The notes under the pieces were generated by a model that did no database searches, was not told the DNA's origin, and saw nothing but the letters and a program-made list of their open reading frames with translations. A DNA stretch of 64,000 bases, from the NCBI RefSeq assembly GCF_036567765.1, contig NZ_DATCTU010000004.1, positions 1-64,000 on the forward strand, written 5' to 3'. Both the position numbers and the translations under genes were made by a program. Positions within the stretch are counted from its first letter, which is position 1, and the number at the start of each line of letters is the position of its first letter. This document shows, piece after piece, positions 8,510-17,931 of this stretch. The DNA comes from Pseudobacteroides sp. (GTDB lineage: Bacteria > Bacillota > Clostridia > Acetivibrionales > DSM-2933).

Positions 8510-9159
8510 TTGCCGTAGTTACAGAACGCTTACCCTTAAGCCTGTGTTCTAGCATACTCACAATTACAAGAGATAGTAAGGGATAAGTATTATGATTATT
8601 GTCATCCGAGTGTGGAGATATTCATTTAGAAGGCTTACTAGCGGATCAGGAGTTGACTCAAGACGACTCAGATTTGAGAGTATATTTGTACCATTAATGC
8701 TTGAACTATCAAGTTCTTCCTCCCAGAATTTAATTGATAATGATGACGATGATCTACCAGAAAGATAGTGGTTACCTCTTTTTATACGATGTCGTCAATT
8801 TTCTTAAAAGTTTAGGTCAAATTGAAATAACTAAAAAGCTTGAATATGTATATGCTTTTATGGCATTTGCAAACTCTTCATGCCACTCATTACCTGGATA
8901 CCTCACACTCGCTTTTTATTCCATAATCCCCATAAATTTATATAATTATGCAAATATTATCAATTTTTAGCAGGAATTTAGGCTTTAATACAGAATTTAT
9001 ATACTTATATTGAATTTTATTACAAATTTGGTCACAACTCGAAGTATATCGCGATTATCTGTCAAAAGTCCAGCCTGCAGGTTCAAGAGGATTGCCTGTT
9101 ATGGATATGGACCAATTTCAGCTTTTAGCCACCACCAAAAATAAAGGAGGAATCCGAAT
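8510..9159. other. Intergenic region with small or broken reading frames
   Basis: No confident gene. A 58-codon plus-strand frame (8592-8768) ends in a Ser-run and an Asp-run (DDDDLPER) and has no good ribosome binding site. A second frame, 9014-9187, is open for 58 codons from a stop to a stop and reads like protein (LEVYRDYLSKVQPAGSRG) but lacks a start at its head and runs into the next gene. Both could be remnants of a gene that once preceded 9160. A further 78-codon frame at 8734-8970 looks spurious. Confidence 0.35.
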
Positions 9160-11313
9160 ATGGGTAAAGAAATGTCCAACGGTATTATGAACAGTATCTA
9201 CCAAAAGATCAATGAGTTTTTAGGTGCAGGGGATCAATTATTTGTAATGGAATTTCCGGCAAGACCGCTAAACGGACGTATGTACGAATACTCAACGGAT
9301 GATAGGAACAGTGTGTTGACAAAGCCTTACACAATTTCAGAGGCAGAATTCAGATTATCGGACGACCTTTACAACATTTCACCGATTGTTCAAGGTGCCA
9401 ACGGCGAAAAACTGTCTGTTGTATATGAGACTTTACTGAACAATTATGTTCCGAGGTTGGACAATTTAAAAGATTTTGTTGCAGATAAGGCAGAAATCAG
9501 GAAGTGGCTGTTAGGACAAATAGAGGATGAGATAGACGGCCAAAAGGTAGTATGTTCAAGAATAGAGTTCTGCCAAAGACTCTTTGCAAAATATTTGGAT
9601 CTAAAAAACAAATGGACACAGGAAAAGGATGCAAAGTTTGATTCGTATAGGGTAAAGGATGATTTGGACGGATTTGCAAAATGGGTATCATCCGAAGGTT
9701 TAGTTAGGGATGAGCAACTTAACAATTTCTTTAATGATGTGGTAGTCAGGGGAAACTATCACGAAGTCCTTACTTTTCTAGGCTTTCTGAATGTTTCTTC
9801 TCCAGCTGAGTCCCTGGAATCTACAAAACAAAATATGCGCAATTCGGTCAGGAAGTCCTTGGATGCATCAATGAAAGTATACCCGGTGCAGTTCCAGCCG
9901 AATAACTGGTTTAAATCCTTAAAACCCAACTTTAGCCCTAAAGATTTAACCATGTCGACAGAGATTCTTCTTTCAGAATTCAAATCAAAACAAAAGCAGT
10001 TGGAAAAGCTTAAATCAGACTTAGCTCAATTGGAACTTTTTAATATTGACCAGGCCGAGATCCAAAACCTTGAAAAGGAAGTGGAGGCTGGAAAAGTAGC
10101 TTTCAGGCAAGCGGAAGCTCAGTTAATAAAAAAATATGGTGATGGTGTAGTAACTGCATTTAAGGTATATTTGAATGCTCAAACAGGAGGAGCACTGTCT
10201 GGTTTAAAAAACATAAAGAGTGAGGATTTTGATAAAAAAACAGCAGATGCATTGGGATTGGCACAGGATGTAGTAGAAGCCATGCTGGGAACTTATAAGG
10301 CACAGTCGGACTTTATCGATAAGGCTGAAAGCCTAACTCAGCTTCAGGCAAAATATGCAGAAGCCAATGCTCACGACTATAGGTCTCAAATGCTCAGGAT
10401 AAAAGATCAGATAGCTGATATAAATGCAGATATAAATTTTTTGAAGCCATTGGTTGGAGGTGTATTATCGAAAGAAAATATTGCTGGAGATAAGGAAGAC
10501 CTGCCGTTAATCCCAGAAAAGCAGCAGGAATTATCCGATTCCGAGTTTACCGACATAATTATTACGACTGAAGATGCTGAACAGGCATCCAAATCAGACT
10601 CCTATTCAACCGCATCCCATAGCAGTTGGAATGTAAGCGGCTGGTTCTTTTCCGCCGGCGGCAGTTCAAGCAGTTCTTATGCTAGCTCAAATCAGGAATC
10701 TCTGGCAACAGACAGTAAATTTGAAATCGGTTTCAGGGTTACTAAGGTCTCTATCGATAGAGGCGGTTGGTTTAACCCTAATATTTTTAAAATTGCCCAT
10801 GCCTTTCAGAGACTTGCGGAATTAAGAGCAGGTGCCGGATTGACAAAAGAAGATATTCAAAATGCTGTAAATACGTCTACACCTACAAATAACAAACTAG
10901 CCAGCCTTCTAAAATATACTTCAGATGATAATATCTCGTATAACTATGCTCTGCCTGGTTATCCTATAGGGTTTGTAATAGCCAAGGATATTACTATTAA
11001 AATATCAATGACAGAAGATAAAAGCAAAGTTATGAGCCAATATATGGATAGCAGCAGTTCTTCAGGCGGAGGGTTCTTATGTTTCAGCTGCTCCAATTCC
11101 TCTTCAAGTAAAAGCTCAAATCAAACTTCTTATCACGGTTATCATGCCGATCACTACTATATCAGAATTCCCGGGCCACAAATTCTAGGCTGGTTTGTTC
11201 AATTGACACCAAAGGACAATGCAAGTCCATATTCCAGCCTGGATAAATCAGGGGTGGCTGAAGAACTAAGGAAGGAATTGCAAAAGTATGACAAGATTGG
11301 CAATAAGGAATAA
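9160..11313 (+). CDS. Large uncharacterised protein with coiled coil and Ser-rich loops
   Basis: 717 residues with an excellent ribosome binding site (AAGGAGG) and no signal peptide. The N-terminal 100 residues (FVMEFPARPLNGRMYEY) look like a folded domain. Residues of about 275-320 and 390-430 are charged and heptad-like, so helical or coiled coil. After residue 470 the composition changes: two Ser-rich, glycine-containing loops, around residues 480-515 and 625-655, flank beta-like strands, including SIDRGGWFNPNIF and IRIPGPQILGWFVQL. Ser/Thr-rich hairpin segments between strands are seen in pore-forming proteins, but no MACPF or aerolysin signature is recognisable, so that is speculation. 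It has its own terminator and no functional partner nearby. Family unknown to me. Confidence 0.75.
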   Translation: MGKEMSNGIMNSIYQKINEFLGAGDQLFVMEFPARPLNGRMYEYSTDDRNSVLTKPYTISEAEFRLSDDLYNISPIVQGANGEKLSVVYETLLNNYVPRLDNLKDFVADKAEIRKWLLGQIEDEIDGQKVVCSRIEFCQRLFAKYLDLKNKWTQEKDAKFDSYRVKDDLDGFAKWVSSEGLVRDEQLNNFFNDVVVRGNYHEVLTFLGFLNVSSPAESLESTKQNMRNSVRKSLDASMKVYPVQFQPNNWFKSLKPNFSPKDLTMSTEILLSEFKSKQKQLEKLKSDLAQLELFNIDQAEIQNLEKEVEAGKVAFRQAEAQLIKKYGDGVVTAFKVYLNAQTGGALSGLKNIKSEDFDKKTADALGLAQDVVEAMLGTYKAQSDFIDKAESLTQLQAKYAEANAHDYRSQMLRIKDQIADINADINFLKPLVGGVLSKENIAGDKEDLPLIPEKQQELSDSEFTDIIITTEDAEQASKSDSYSTASHSSWNVSGWFFSAGGSSSSSYASSNQESLATDSKFEIGFRVTKVSIDRGGWFNPNIFKIAHAFQRLAELRAGAGLTKEDIQNAVNTSTPTNNKLASLLKYTSDDNISYNYALPGYPIGFVIAKDITIKISMTEDKSKVMSQYMDSSSSSGGGFLCFSCSNSSSSKSSNQTSYHGYHADHYYIRIPGPQILGWFVQLTPKDNASPYSSLDKSGVAEELRKELQKYDKIGNKE

Positions 11314-11400
11314 ACGGCTGGTAAATATTTGACGCAGATTACAAACACGCCAAAATTAGTATGATTAATGAAGAGCACAACAAGCTTCTCTCAACACTGA

Positions 11401-11436
11401 AATAGAGCCTTAAATAATATATGGCTCTATTTTTTA
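11401..11436 (+). terminator. Rho-independent terminator
   Basis: AATAGAGCC (11401-11409) pairs with GGCTCTATT (11423-11431), followed by a T-run. It closes the 9160-11313 transcript. Confidence 0.85.
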
Positions 11437-11532
11437 TGTCAATACACGATATTTTGACGCTTACAATTATGTTATAAATAAGTATTAACCTATGTCAGAT
11501 ACATTTTATGCACCCAATAATGTCTTATATAT

Positions 11533-11561
11533 TTGACATATAGCATGATATATGTTATTAT
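11533..11561 (+). promoter_or_regulatory. Sigma-A promoter of the XRE regulator
   Basis: TTGACA (11533-11538), a 17-base spacer and TATTAT (11556-11561), 20 bases before the regulator start. The spacer is rich in ATAT words with partial dyad symmetry (CATATAG..GATATATG), so autoregulation is plausible. Confidence 0.75.
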
Positions 11562-11580
11562 ATGTCTAGAGGTGATGAGA

Positions 11581-11796
11581 ATGGCTAAAAACTTGCGGTT
11601 AAAATCTGCTCGAGCCGCAAAGGATTTATCTCAGAAGGCATTAGCAGATATGGTTGATGTCACACGCCAAACCATAAATGCGATTGAGATGGGCGAATAT
11701 AATCCATCAATTAAACTATGCATTGCTATATGCAAAGCACTGGACAAAACACTAAACGATTTATTTTGGGAGGAGATAGGCAATGAAAAAATGTAA
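11581..11796 (+). CDS. XRE-family transcriptional regulator, short
   Basis: 71 residues from ATG 11581 (GAGGTG six bases upstream). It is a bare helix-turn-helix of the HTH_3/XRE type: LRLKSARAAKDLSQKALAD, then the recognition helix TRQTINAIEMGEYNPS and LCIAICKALD. This matches the YozG/YgzD-like class of about 70 residues that regulates adjacent membrane protein genes. It overlaps the next gene by 14 bases and is translationally coupled to it. A near-consensus promoter lies directly upstream. Confidence 0.88.
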   Translation: MAKNLRLKSARAAKDLSQKALADMVDVTRQTINAIEMGEYNPSIKLCIAICKALDKTLNDLFWEEIGNEKM

Positions 11797-12223
11797 TTTT
11801 GATGAGCGTCAATTATTTATTCGGGGTAATATTTTCAAACACGTGACAATTATTATGGCAGCACTGCTTATTCTGAATGCCTTCTTGATGGATAACGGCA
11901 TAATATGGGCTGACGCAATACATTCCAATTTCATTATTTTACTCATTTCTGTGGCTTTCGGTTCAATTGAGATGATTTTCAAAGAGGCATATATCCAAAA
12001 AAATAGTGCACAAAAGATTAGTGTTATTCTAATTGGAATTTTATCTGGAGCACTAATTATTCTCTCTTTAATTGATTTCTTCGTTGTAGGAGATAAGTTT
12101 ATAGCAAGGAATCAGCTTACGCACGAAGGCGGAACATTTATAGTGTCTGTGCTGTTATTTAGTATATTTGTTGGCTTTATCATCAAATCTATTATTCTGA
12201 TAAAGGCAAAAAAAGAAGAATAG
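11783..12223 (+). CDS. Small four-helix integral membrane protein (DUF6773-like)
   Basis: 146 residues with a ribosome binding site (GGAGG) inside the end of the regulator gene. It begins with a short CNFDERQ motif and then four predicted membrane helices (about 18-38, 45-65, 75-98 and 118-140). The pairing of a DERQ-type small membrane protein with a YozG-like XRE regulator is common in Firmicutes; function is unknown. The assignment to DUF6773 is from general resemblance only. Confidence 0.7.
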   Translation: MKKCNFDERQLFIRGNIFKHVTIIMAALLILNAFLMDNGIIWADAIHSNFIILLISVAFGSIEMIFKEAYIQKNSAQKISVILIGILSGALIILSLIDFFVVGDKFIARNQLTHEGGTFIVSVLLFSIFVGFIIKSIILIKAKKEE

Positions 12224-12366
12224 ACATGATCTTTTTTGTATTAATATCATATCAAAAATTTAAATAAATTCCAGGCAAAAGAATAATAAAAAACGCCTTA
12301 CAATAAGTACTAATTCTCCATGCAAGTTCGTTTCAAAATCAGCAATCCACATAGCCTTCCTATATA

Positions 12367-12675
12367 CTAAAGTATAAGCTTATCTGCCTCAAAAACAGAG
12401 TATGGGATGTAAAAGTTAAAGTCTCTAAATGAACCTGGTTCATCTACATCGTCCAGCAAAAGATGGATATCCAATTTGTCTGACAAGACCAAAAAGCTTA
12501 TTTTGTCAAGATAAGCTCTTATACCTTTATATCTGCTGTCCAGCATTACCTTATATCTATTTTCATCAAACTTTTTTCGGTATGACAATTCTTTCCGGAT
12601 GTATTTATCTATTACACTTATAGTCAATAAATGAGTAAAAACCCTAAATCCCTTGATAGTAGCCCTATCATTCAT
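12367..12675 (-). CDS. Hypothetical protein
   Basis: 102 residues; start supported by AGGGAGG nine bases upstream on the minus strand. It is basic at the N-terminus and acidic in the middle (LLLDDVDEPG), has no membrane segment and no motif I recognise. It is convergent with the membrane protein gene and stands alone. Confidence 0.55.
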   Translation of the reverse strand: MNDRATIKGFRVFTHLLTISVIDKYIRKELSYRKKFDENRYKVMLDSRYKGIRAYLDKISFLVLSDKLDIHLLLDDVDEPGSFRDFNFYIPYSVFEADKLIL

Positions 12676-12999
12676 AGATATAAGCCTCCCTGTGATTTAT
12701 ATAAATATCTATAATTTACAGAAGTTTAGTATCAATCTATTAATTGGAAATCTAAACATTGTCATTTTATCATATGAATCAAAGATTTAAAAGAATATAT
12801 TTATGGGAAGGTAGGTTTGCCCCCCATACTCAAATCATGAACAAAATTTATAGCGTAAGCAATTTTTTGATTATGCCTTAATACTGACAATGGCTTGATA
12901 TTATCACAATAAATCAATATAATTATTAATATAAAACTATTGTTACGCAATGGGTAAACAAGGAATACTTTGTTTTTATATTTCTTAAGGAGGAGTCAA
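12676..12999. other. Intergenic region, nothing identified
   Basis: AT-rich DNA between a divergent gene pair. Apart from the ribosome binding sites at either end I see no repeat, hairpin or gene. Confidence 0.5.
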
Positions 13000-13236
13000 A
13001 TGTTAGAATTTCTAGGTGGTATAATAGAAATTGTTTTAAATAATAAAAAAGTGCCTAAATGGCTTAAATTATTAATAGGAACTTGTTTGCTTCTGCCAGT
13101 AATTATTTTACTTCTAATAGGAAGTATCGTATCTTTATTCTCTAAAGAAATAATGCGTTCATTTTTAGGCTTGATTGTTGCGATAGGATTGTTTCTGTTA
13201 TGGATATTCTTTTTATATAAATCTAGAAAAGTCTGA
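13000..13236 (+). CDS. Small two-helix membrane protein
   Basis: 78 residues from ATG 13000, preceded by AAGGAGGAG. It has a short amphipathic start (LEFLGGIIEIVLNNKKVPKW) and two predicted membrane helices (about 26-47 and 55-75) with a basic C-terminus. Unknown function. Confidence 0.6.
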   Translation: MLEFLGGIIEIVLNNKKVPKWLKLLIGTCLLLPVIILLLIGSIVSLFSKEIMRSFLGLIVAIGLFLLWIFFLYKSRKV

Positions 13237-13313
13237 AGAAAGCATCTTGAATATCAATATAATTGTTGATGAAAACTAAAACTTAAAGAGGAATAACAGG
13301 AAGTGAGATTACA

Positions 13314-13802
13314 TTGGAAAAGATAAAGACAAATGTCATGAGGATTCTTGATAGGGCAAAAATCAAATATAATACATATGCATATGATCATAGTGATGGC
13401 ATGATTGACGGAGTTTCGGTGGCAAGTAAAATGGGGCAGCCTGTTGAGCGGGTATATAAGACTCTTGTGACGCAGGGAGCAAACAGGGAATACTTTGTTT
13501 TTATAATCCCCGTAGCTGAAGAGCTTGATTTAAAAGCGGCTGCCAAGGCTGTGGGACAAAAATCGGTTGAGATGATTAAGGTGTCGGATATTAACAAGGT
13601 TACCGGTTATATTAGAGGAGGATGTTCTCCTGTTGGAATGAAAAAGGAATACAAAACTGTAATTGACAGCTCTTGCGAGAAGCTGGATGCTATCATTGTA
13701 AGTGCAGGAAAGATAGGCCATCAGATTGAGATAGCACCTAAGGATCTGACAAATCTAATAGGGTGTAAGACAGAAAGAATAGCAGCAGAAAAGGACATAT
13801 AA
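13314..13802 (+). CDS. ybaK: Cys-tRNA(Pro)/Cys-tRNA(Cys) deacylase, YbaK/EbsC type
   Basis: 162 residues from a TTG start with AGGAAGTGAG upstream. It is the full YbaK fold: N-terminal VMRILDRAKIKYNTYAYDH, the conserved lysine in RVYKTLV, then FVFIIPVAEELDLKAAAKA and the loop GGCSPVGMKK, which is the typical G(G)xSPxG motif. Family knowledge: it hydrolyses mischarged Cys-tRNA(Pro) in trans, backing up prolyl-tRNA synthetase. Stand-alone and cytoplasmic. Confidence 0.92.
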   Translation: MEKIKTNVMRILDRAKIKYNTYAYDHSDGMIDGVSVASKMGQPVERVYKTLVTQGANREYFVFIIPVAEELDLKAAAKAVGQKSVEMIKVSDINKVTGYIRGGCSPVGMKKEYKTVIDSSCEKLDAIIVSAGKIGHQIEIAPKDLTNLIGCKTERIAAEKDI

Positions 13803-13841
13803 ATTGTTTGTTTTATATTTTGAATAGGGAAGGTTACTAAT

Positions 13842-16076
13842 ATGAAACTGAAATTAATAATTATTAGCTTGTTCATCTTTACTTCTTGCTTATTTCAACT
13901 AAATATCTATGCTGACAATAACATTTCGCAGCTTGAGATAACAGACATGAAGATAGAGAATATAAGTTATTATAGTGCTGAATTAATCTGGAATACAACA
14001 GATGAAGCTGAATCAACACTATTGTATTGGGAAAGTCAGAATTTTAGTCCTGATATGATAGGAACTAAAAAAGGAAGAGAACACAAAGTATCATTAAATA
14101 GACTGAGGCCTGACACAAAATATTATTATCAGATTTACCCTGATAAAGCTGATATAGAATTGGATGTTAATAGTGAGATATACTCTTTTACAACAGCAGA
14201 GTATAAAATATCTGATGTAAAAGTACAAAACATAGGCTATACAAGTGCAGATATAAGTTGGAACACAACGTATGAAGACAAGTCAACAATTCTATATTGG
14301 TCAAGCAAGGGAGATATGGTAGATAAAATTGTTACCGGCGAAAGCAAGGCTCATACAGTGTCATTGCATTATCTGATGCCGGATACTAAATATTATTACC
14401 AAATATATTCGGATAATTTGGATTTATATACAAACATTAGCAGTGAAGTTTTCTCGTTTAATACAAGGGAATCTATTAAAATAACCAATATAACTGAAAA
14501 TAATATAGGAGATAATACTGCGGAAATAAGTTGGAATACAACAGATAAAGCCAAATCAACAATACTGTATTGGTCAAGTCAAGGTGAAATTATTAATAGT
14601 ATCCAAACTATAGAGAGTAAGGAACATACAGTGTCATTGCCTTATATATTACCAGGAAAGAAATATTATTACAAAATATATACTGAAAAGCCTGACTTAT
14701 ATATACATGTAGAAAGTGATACATATTCATTTACAACACCAGGTACTGATACCTATCCGTTTATGAATATTGATGATAAAGTAACAAATATCAAGGCAGA
14801 AAATATAGGATATAGAAGTGCAGGAATAAGATGGACCTTATTGGATGAAGCAGATTTAACATTAAGATATGGAACAAGTCCTGATCAGATGTATGAAAGT
14901 ATTGAAATTGCAGATGGAAATGATAACAAAGCTTTATTATCCGATTTAGTGGCAAATACAGAATATTATTACCAGATAAGTATATATGACCCCACTTTGC
15001 AAGCAACTGCAACAAGCGATATATATTCATTCAAAACTGAGGATTACAAATTAATAGACTTGAGTGTAAAAGATATAGATAGCGTAAGTGCTAAAATAAG
15101 CTGGACAACAACGGATGAAGCTAATTCAATAATACGATATGGAATAAGCCCAGACCAGATGAATGCTGAAATAGAAATTACAGGAGGTAAAGAACACACA
15201 GTAACAATAAGAGATCTTATACCTAAGACTAAATATTATTATCAGATATATACACGTAATCCAGAGTCAAATATATTTGTTGTAAGTGATTTATATTCAT
15301 TTACAACAGCAGGTTGGTATAAAATAACAGATATTGCTGTTAAAAATATAGGATACACAAGTACGGAAATAAGCTGGACAACAACGGACGGGGCAGATTC
15401 AATATTAGCATGTGGTAGAAGTCCCATGCAGTTGGGCGATTGCATTTATACTTCAGAAGGTAAAGAACATAAAGCAACAATAAATAAATTGCAGCCTGGA
15501 AAAAAATATTATTTTGCTATTCAAGCAGAAAAAACCTATTTATCAAATAGTCACAAATATATAGTAAGAAGCGAATTATACTCATTTACAACAGTACAGG
15601 ATTCATATAAGATTTCTGGATATATTTCACCTGATTTTATAAATATCAAAAGCAACACTTCAAATATAAAGTCAGGCTTCAAGGTAGAGTTAGAAGGCAT
15701 CGGTTTAAATGCAGTAAGCGATGAAAATGGGTACTTTGAAATAATTGATATACCATCAGGGTGTGATTACACTTTGAAAATAAGTAAACCCAATTATCTA
15801 CATAGAGAGATAAAAAATGTGGCTATAGAAAATGATTTGCAGATTAGCAACTTGGACGGACCAATTGATATATGGGCTGGAGACATAGCTAAAGAAGGCG
15901 TGCAAGATAATGTTATAAATATAATGGACATTATTGAGATGGCTAAAGTATTTAACAGCTCAATTGGGGACATCAGCTATAAATTGGAATATGATTTTAA
16001 TAGTGATGATGTAATAAATATGCTTGATATTGTTATTGTGGCAAAACATTTTAATTGTAGCTCAAGTGATTATTGA
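13842..16076 (+). CDS. Secreted dockerin protein with six FN3-like repeats
   Basis: 744 residues. Signal peptide 1-24. Six repeats of about 90 residues (near 29-117, 118-210, 211-301, 306-399, 400-491, 492-593), each with an ISWNTTDEA-like strand, then S.L.Y and L.PDTKYYYQI; this is the fibronectin III/purple-acid-phosphatase N-domain type. Next comes a carboxypeptidase-regulatory-like module (about 598-678: GFKVELEGIGLNAVSDENGY) and a dockerin (about 680-744) with two F-hand repeats. The second calcium loop is good (DFNSDDVINMLD); the first is irregular, with an insertion (GDIAKEGVQDNVINIMD). No catalytic domain is present, so it is a cellulosome component that probably binds or spaces rather than cuts. 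The module pair before the C-terminus matches those of the GH5 and GH9 proteins in this window. Confidence 0.88.
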   Translation: MKLKLIIISLFIFTSCLFQLNIYADNNISQLEITDMKIENISYYSAELIWNTTDEAESTLLYWESQNFSPDMIGTKKGREHKVSLNRLRPDTKYYYQIYPDKADIELDVNSEIYSFTTAEYKISDVKVQNIGYTSADISWNTTYEDKSTILYWSSKGDMVDKIVTGESKAHTVSLHYLMPDTKYYYQIYSDNLDLYTNISSEVFSFNTRESIKITNITENNIGDNTAEISWNTTDKAKSTILYWSSQGEIINSIQTIESKEHTVSLPYILPGKKYYYKIYTEKPDLYIHVESDTYSFTTPGTDTYPFMNIDDKVTNIKAENIGYRSAGIRWTLLDEADLTLRYGTSPDQMYESIEIADGNDNKALLSDLVANTEYYYQISIYDPTLQATATSDIYSFKTEDYKLIDLSVKDIDSVSAKISWTTTDEANSIIRYGISPDQMNAEIEITGGKEHTVTIRDLIPKTKYYYQIYTRNPESNIFVVSDLYSFTTAGWYKITDIAVKNIGYTSTEISWTTTDGADSILACGRSPMQLGDCIYTSEGKEHKATINKLQPGKKYYFAIQAEKTYLSNSHKYIVRSELYSFTTVQDSYKISGYISPDFINIKSNTSNIKSGFKVELEGIGLNAVSDENGYFEIIDIPSGCDYTLKISKPNYLHREIKNVAIENDLQISNLDGPIDIWAGDIAKEGVQDNVINIMDIIEMAKVFNSSIGDISYKLEYDFNSDDVINMLDIVIVAKHFNCSSSDY

Positions 16077-16335
16077 ATCAAGGCATTAGTTCCTGCTTAG
16101 TGGTTTTTGCTGATAATTGACATGTCAATCTTTTGAATGATAGAATTATTGGTATTAAAGAAGGAAACCAATTATTTTTACACTATAAATAAAAAGCTTA
16201 AGAGTAAATTTAATCCACAATTCAAAGAAACGTGCTAATGCGAGTCAAAAAGCAAGTAACCTTTAAAAAAGAAGGTAAGGAAATGAGCAAGTAGCTTACC
16301 CATTTCAACTTATTTCACTATGTTTATATACTTAA

Positions 16336-17721
16336 TTAAAAAGTGTCTATTTCTGCAGTATTTGTGTTAGCATTCCAATTCACCTTAGCTCCAAGACTTT
16401 CAGAAATAAACCTTAACGGTACAAAGGTTCTATTATTATAAATTTTGGCCGGTACATCCAGTTTTACAGATTTGCCATTAATTTTGGCATTAGTGCTGTT
16501 AATATGCAGCTCAACTTTTGTTAAGCCTTTTTGCCCCAATATGGTTTTTGTTTTCTCATTCCATTCAACCTTTCCGTCTAAGGCTTCAAAAATAGCTCGA
16601 ACAGGTACTAATATCCTGTTATTTTCCATGACAGGCGGTACTTCATCTATTAGTAGCTTCCCGTTGATTGTAATTTTATTTCTTGCCATATACCAGTCAT
16701 ATGTTTGCTGCTCATCCGTATTCAAGCCATCTAACTGTATATCCTCAGGAATTGGGGTATTTGAAGGCGTAGGCATTTCATCTTCTTTTGTTGTTTCTTT
16801 GTTAATCTGCTGATGATCAGGATAAATTACAACTGGAGTATTCACTGTTTCATCATTACTGTCTATTATCGTAAGTAATATAGTTCCTGGATTTATTGCT
16901 GTTAAAGTCAAAGTATTACCTGTTATTTTTATGTCGGCTTTAGCATCTTGTGCATAAAAAGCATTCTCCGGTATTTGTGCACCCCCATATAGCAAAAACT
17001 CATCTTTTTCCATAACCTTAGCTTCAAGTACTTTAAATTCCCCTTTTCCTCCATAAATTGAGGCCGTTACTGTCTCACTAGCCTTTAAAGTTATAACAGG
17101 GGGCTCTATCCCAATTGAATCACTGTATAAAGACATATACTCATTAATTATTTCTATAGCTTCAGGCCGCATGTCCTGTTTCAATGTTTTGTCATTTAAT
17201 ACATCTTCATATACTTTCCATACCTTATACCAATCATAGCTCAAATAATCCTGTGCCTTAACGATAGATGTAACTATAGAAACCGTAAGACTGTTATTAA
17301 TTTTTTGCGTTGCTTTTTCCAATAAAGGTATTGCGTTTTGTGGATTAAAATAGTCCCCCATGCAAATCAGATACCCAATACATAATAGCTCACTTCCGCT
17401 TAAGCTATCTAAATCAAGTTCATTAACAGATTTATTGTATGTAAGTTTTGTATACTCATTGGCTATGTTTTTGCCATAATAATTCCAACCAAGAGCATTA
17501 ATCACAGCAGCCTTAATATCAATTGGATTATTCTTGTTCGATAAGTAACGGGCAATTTCATCACTTACAAATCTTAACTCTGCTGCCTTTTTAACTATAT
17601 TAATGTCAAGGTATGCTTCATAAAACTGCGTATTAGTGACAGGTGAATCAGCAAAGCTTACTTGTGGAAACATTTGTAGTAAAATAGTGAATAACAGTAA
17701 AAATAAAATAAATTTTCTCAT
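16336..17721 (-). CDS. Secreted protein with copper amine oxidase N-terminal-like domains
   Basis: 461 residues. ATG 17721 is chosen because AGGGG lies five bases upstream and the next residues (MRKFILFLLLFTILLQ) are a clean signal peptide ending SFA; a longer frame upstream has neither. The middle (about 30-210) is helical and unrecognised; a stretch near 220-310 looks like an Ig-like strand-rich domain. The C-terminal 115 residues are two copper_amine_oxidN1 (stalk) units, with the hallmark ILVPVRAIFEALDGKVEWNE and TFVPLRFISESLGAKVNWN. Family knowledge: in clostridia these domains occur on many surface proteins without amine oxidase activity and are thought to be adhesive or structural. Confidence 0.85.
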   Translation of the reverse strand: MRKFILFLLLFTILLQMFPQVSFADSPVTNTQFYEAYLDINIVKKAAELRFVSDEIARYLSNKNNPIDIKAAVINALGWNYYGKNIANEYTKLTYNKSVNELDLDSLSGSELLCIGYLICMGDYFNPQNAIPLLEKATQKINNSLTVSIVTSIVKAQDYLSYDWYKVWKVYEDVLNDKTLKQDMRPEAIEIINEYMSLYSDSIGIEPPVITLKASETVTASIYGGKGEFKVLEAKVMEKDEFLLYGGAQIPENAFYAQDAKADIKITGNTLTLTAINPGTILLTIIDSNDETVNTPVVIYPDHQQINKETTKEDEMPTPSNTPIPEDIQLDGLNTDEQQTYDWYMARNKITINGKLLIDEVPPVMENNRILVPVRAIFEALDGKVEWNEKTKTILGQKGLTKVELHINSTNAKINGKSVKLDVPAKIYNNRTFVPLRFISESLGAKVNWNANTNTAEIDTF

Positions 17722-17837
17722 ATAAACCCCTATTCTACCGCAGCCGCTAGCGGCAAAAATAATAAAAGAAATATGCGGCATACATGACCCATTCAATCCA
17801 TAAATAGTATAACTTCTTTTATTCTCCAGTTCAAGAA

Positions 17838-17857
17838 CAAAATCGCTTACGATTTTG
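17838..17857. repeat. Perfect 8-bp hairpin
   Basis: CAAAATCG, loop CTTA, CGATTTTG. It is the first of four perfect dyads in the 352-base gap before the zinc-ribbon gene and resembles the CACTTTGTGATTTTG word of other intergenic regions. Confidence 0.6.
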
Positions 17858-17931
17858 CGATATTCCGAAACTGCCGGGTAAGAAAAAATAGGAATTTGGA
17901 CTTATTGACGTAAATATCCATAAATGCTACA

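Noticed and set aside
8734-8970. 78-codon plus-strand frame
   Set aside because: No ribosome binding site, starts inside another small frame, and composition (many Met/Ile/Tyr at the ends) is not protein-like.
9160-11313. MACPF or aerolysin-type toxin
   Set aside because: Ser-rich strand-flanked loops are suggestive, but the MACPF signature and aerolysin motifs are not present, so no toxin call was made.
13900-15600. Repeats in the FN3 gene as a DNA-level repeat array
   Set aside because: They are diverged protein domain repeats in one frame, not near-identical DNA units.
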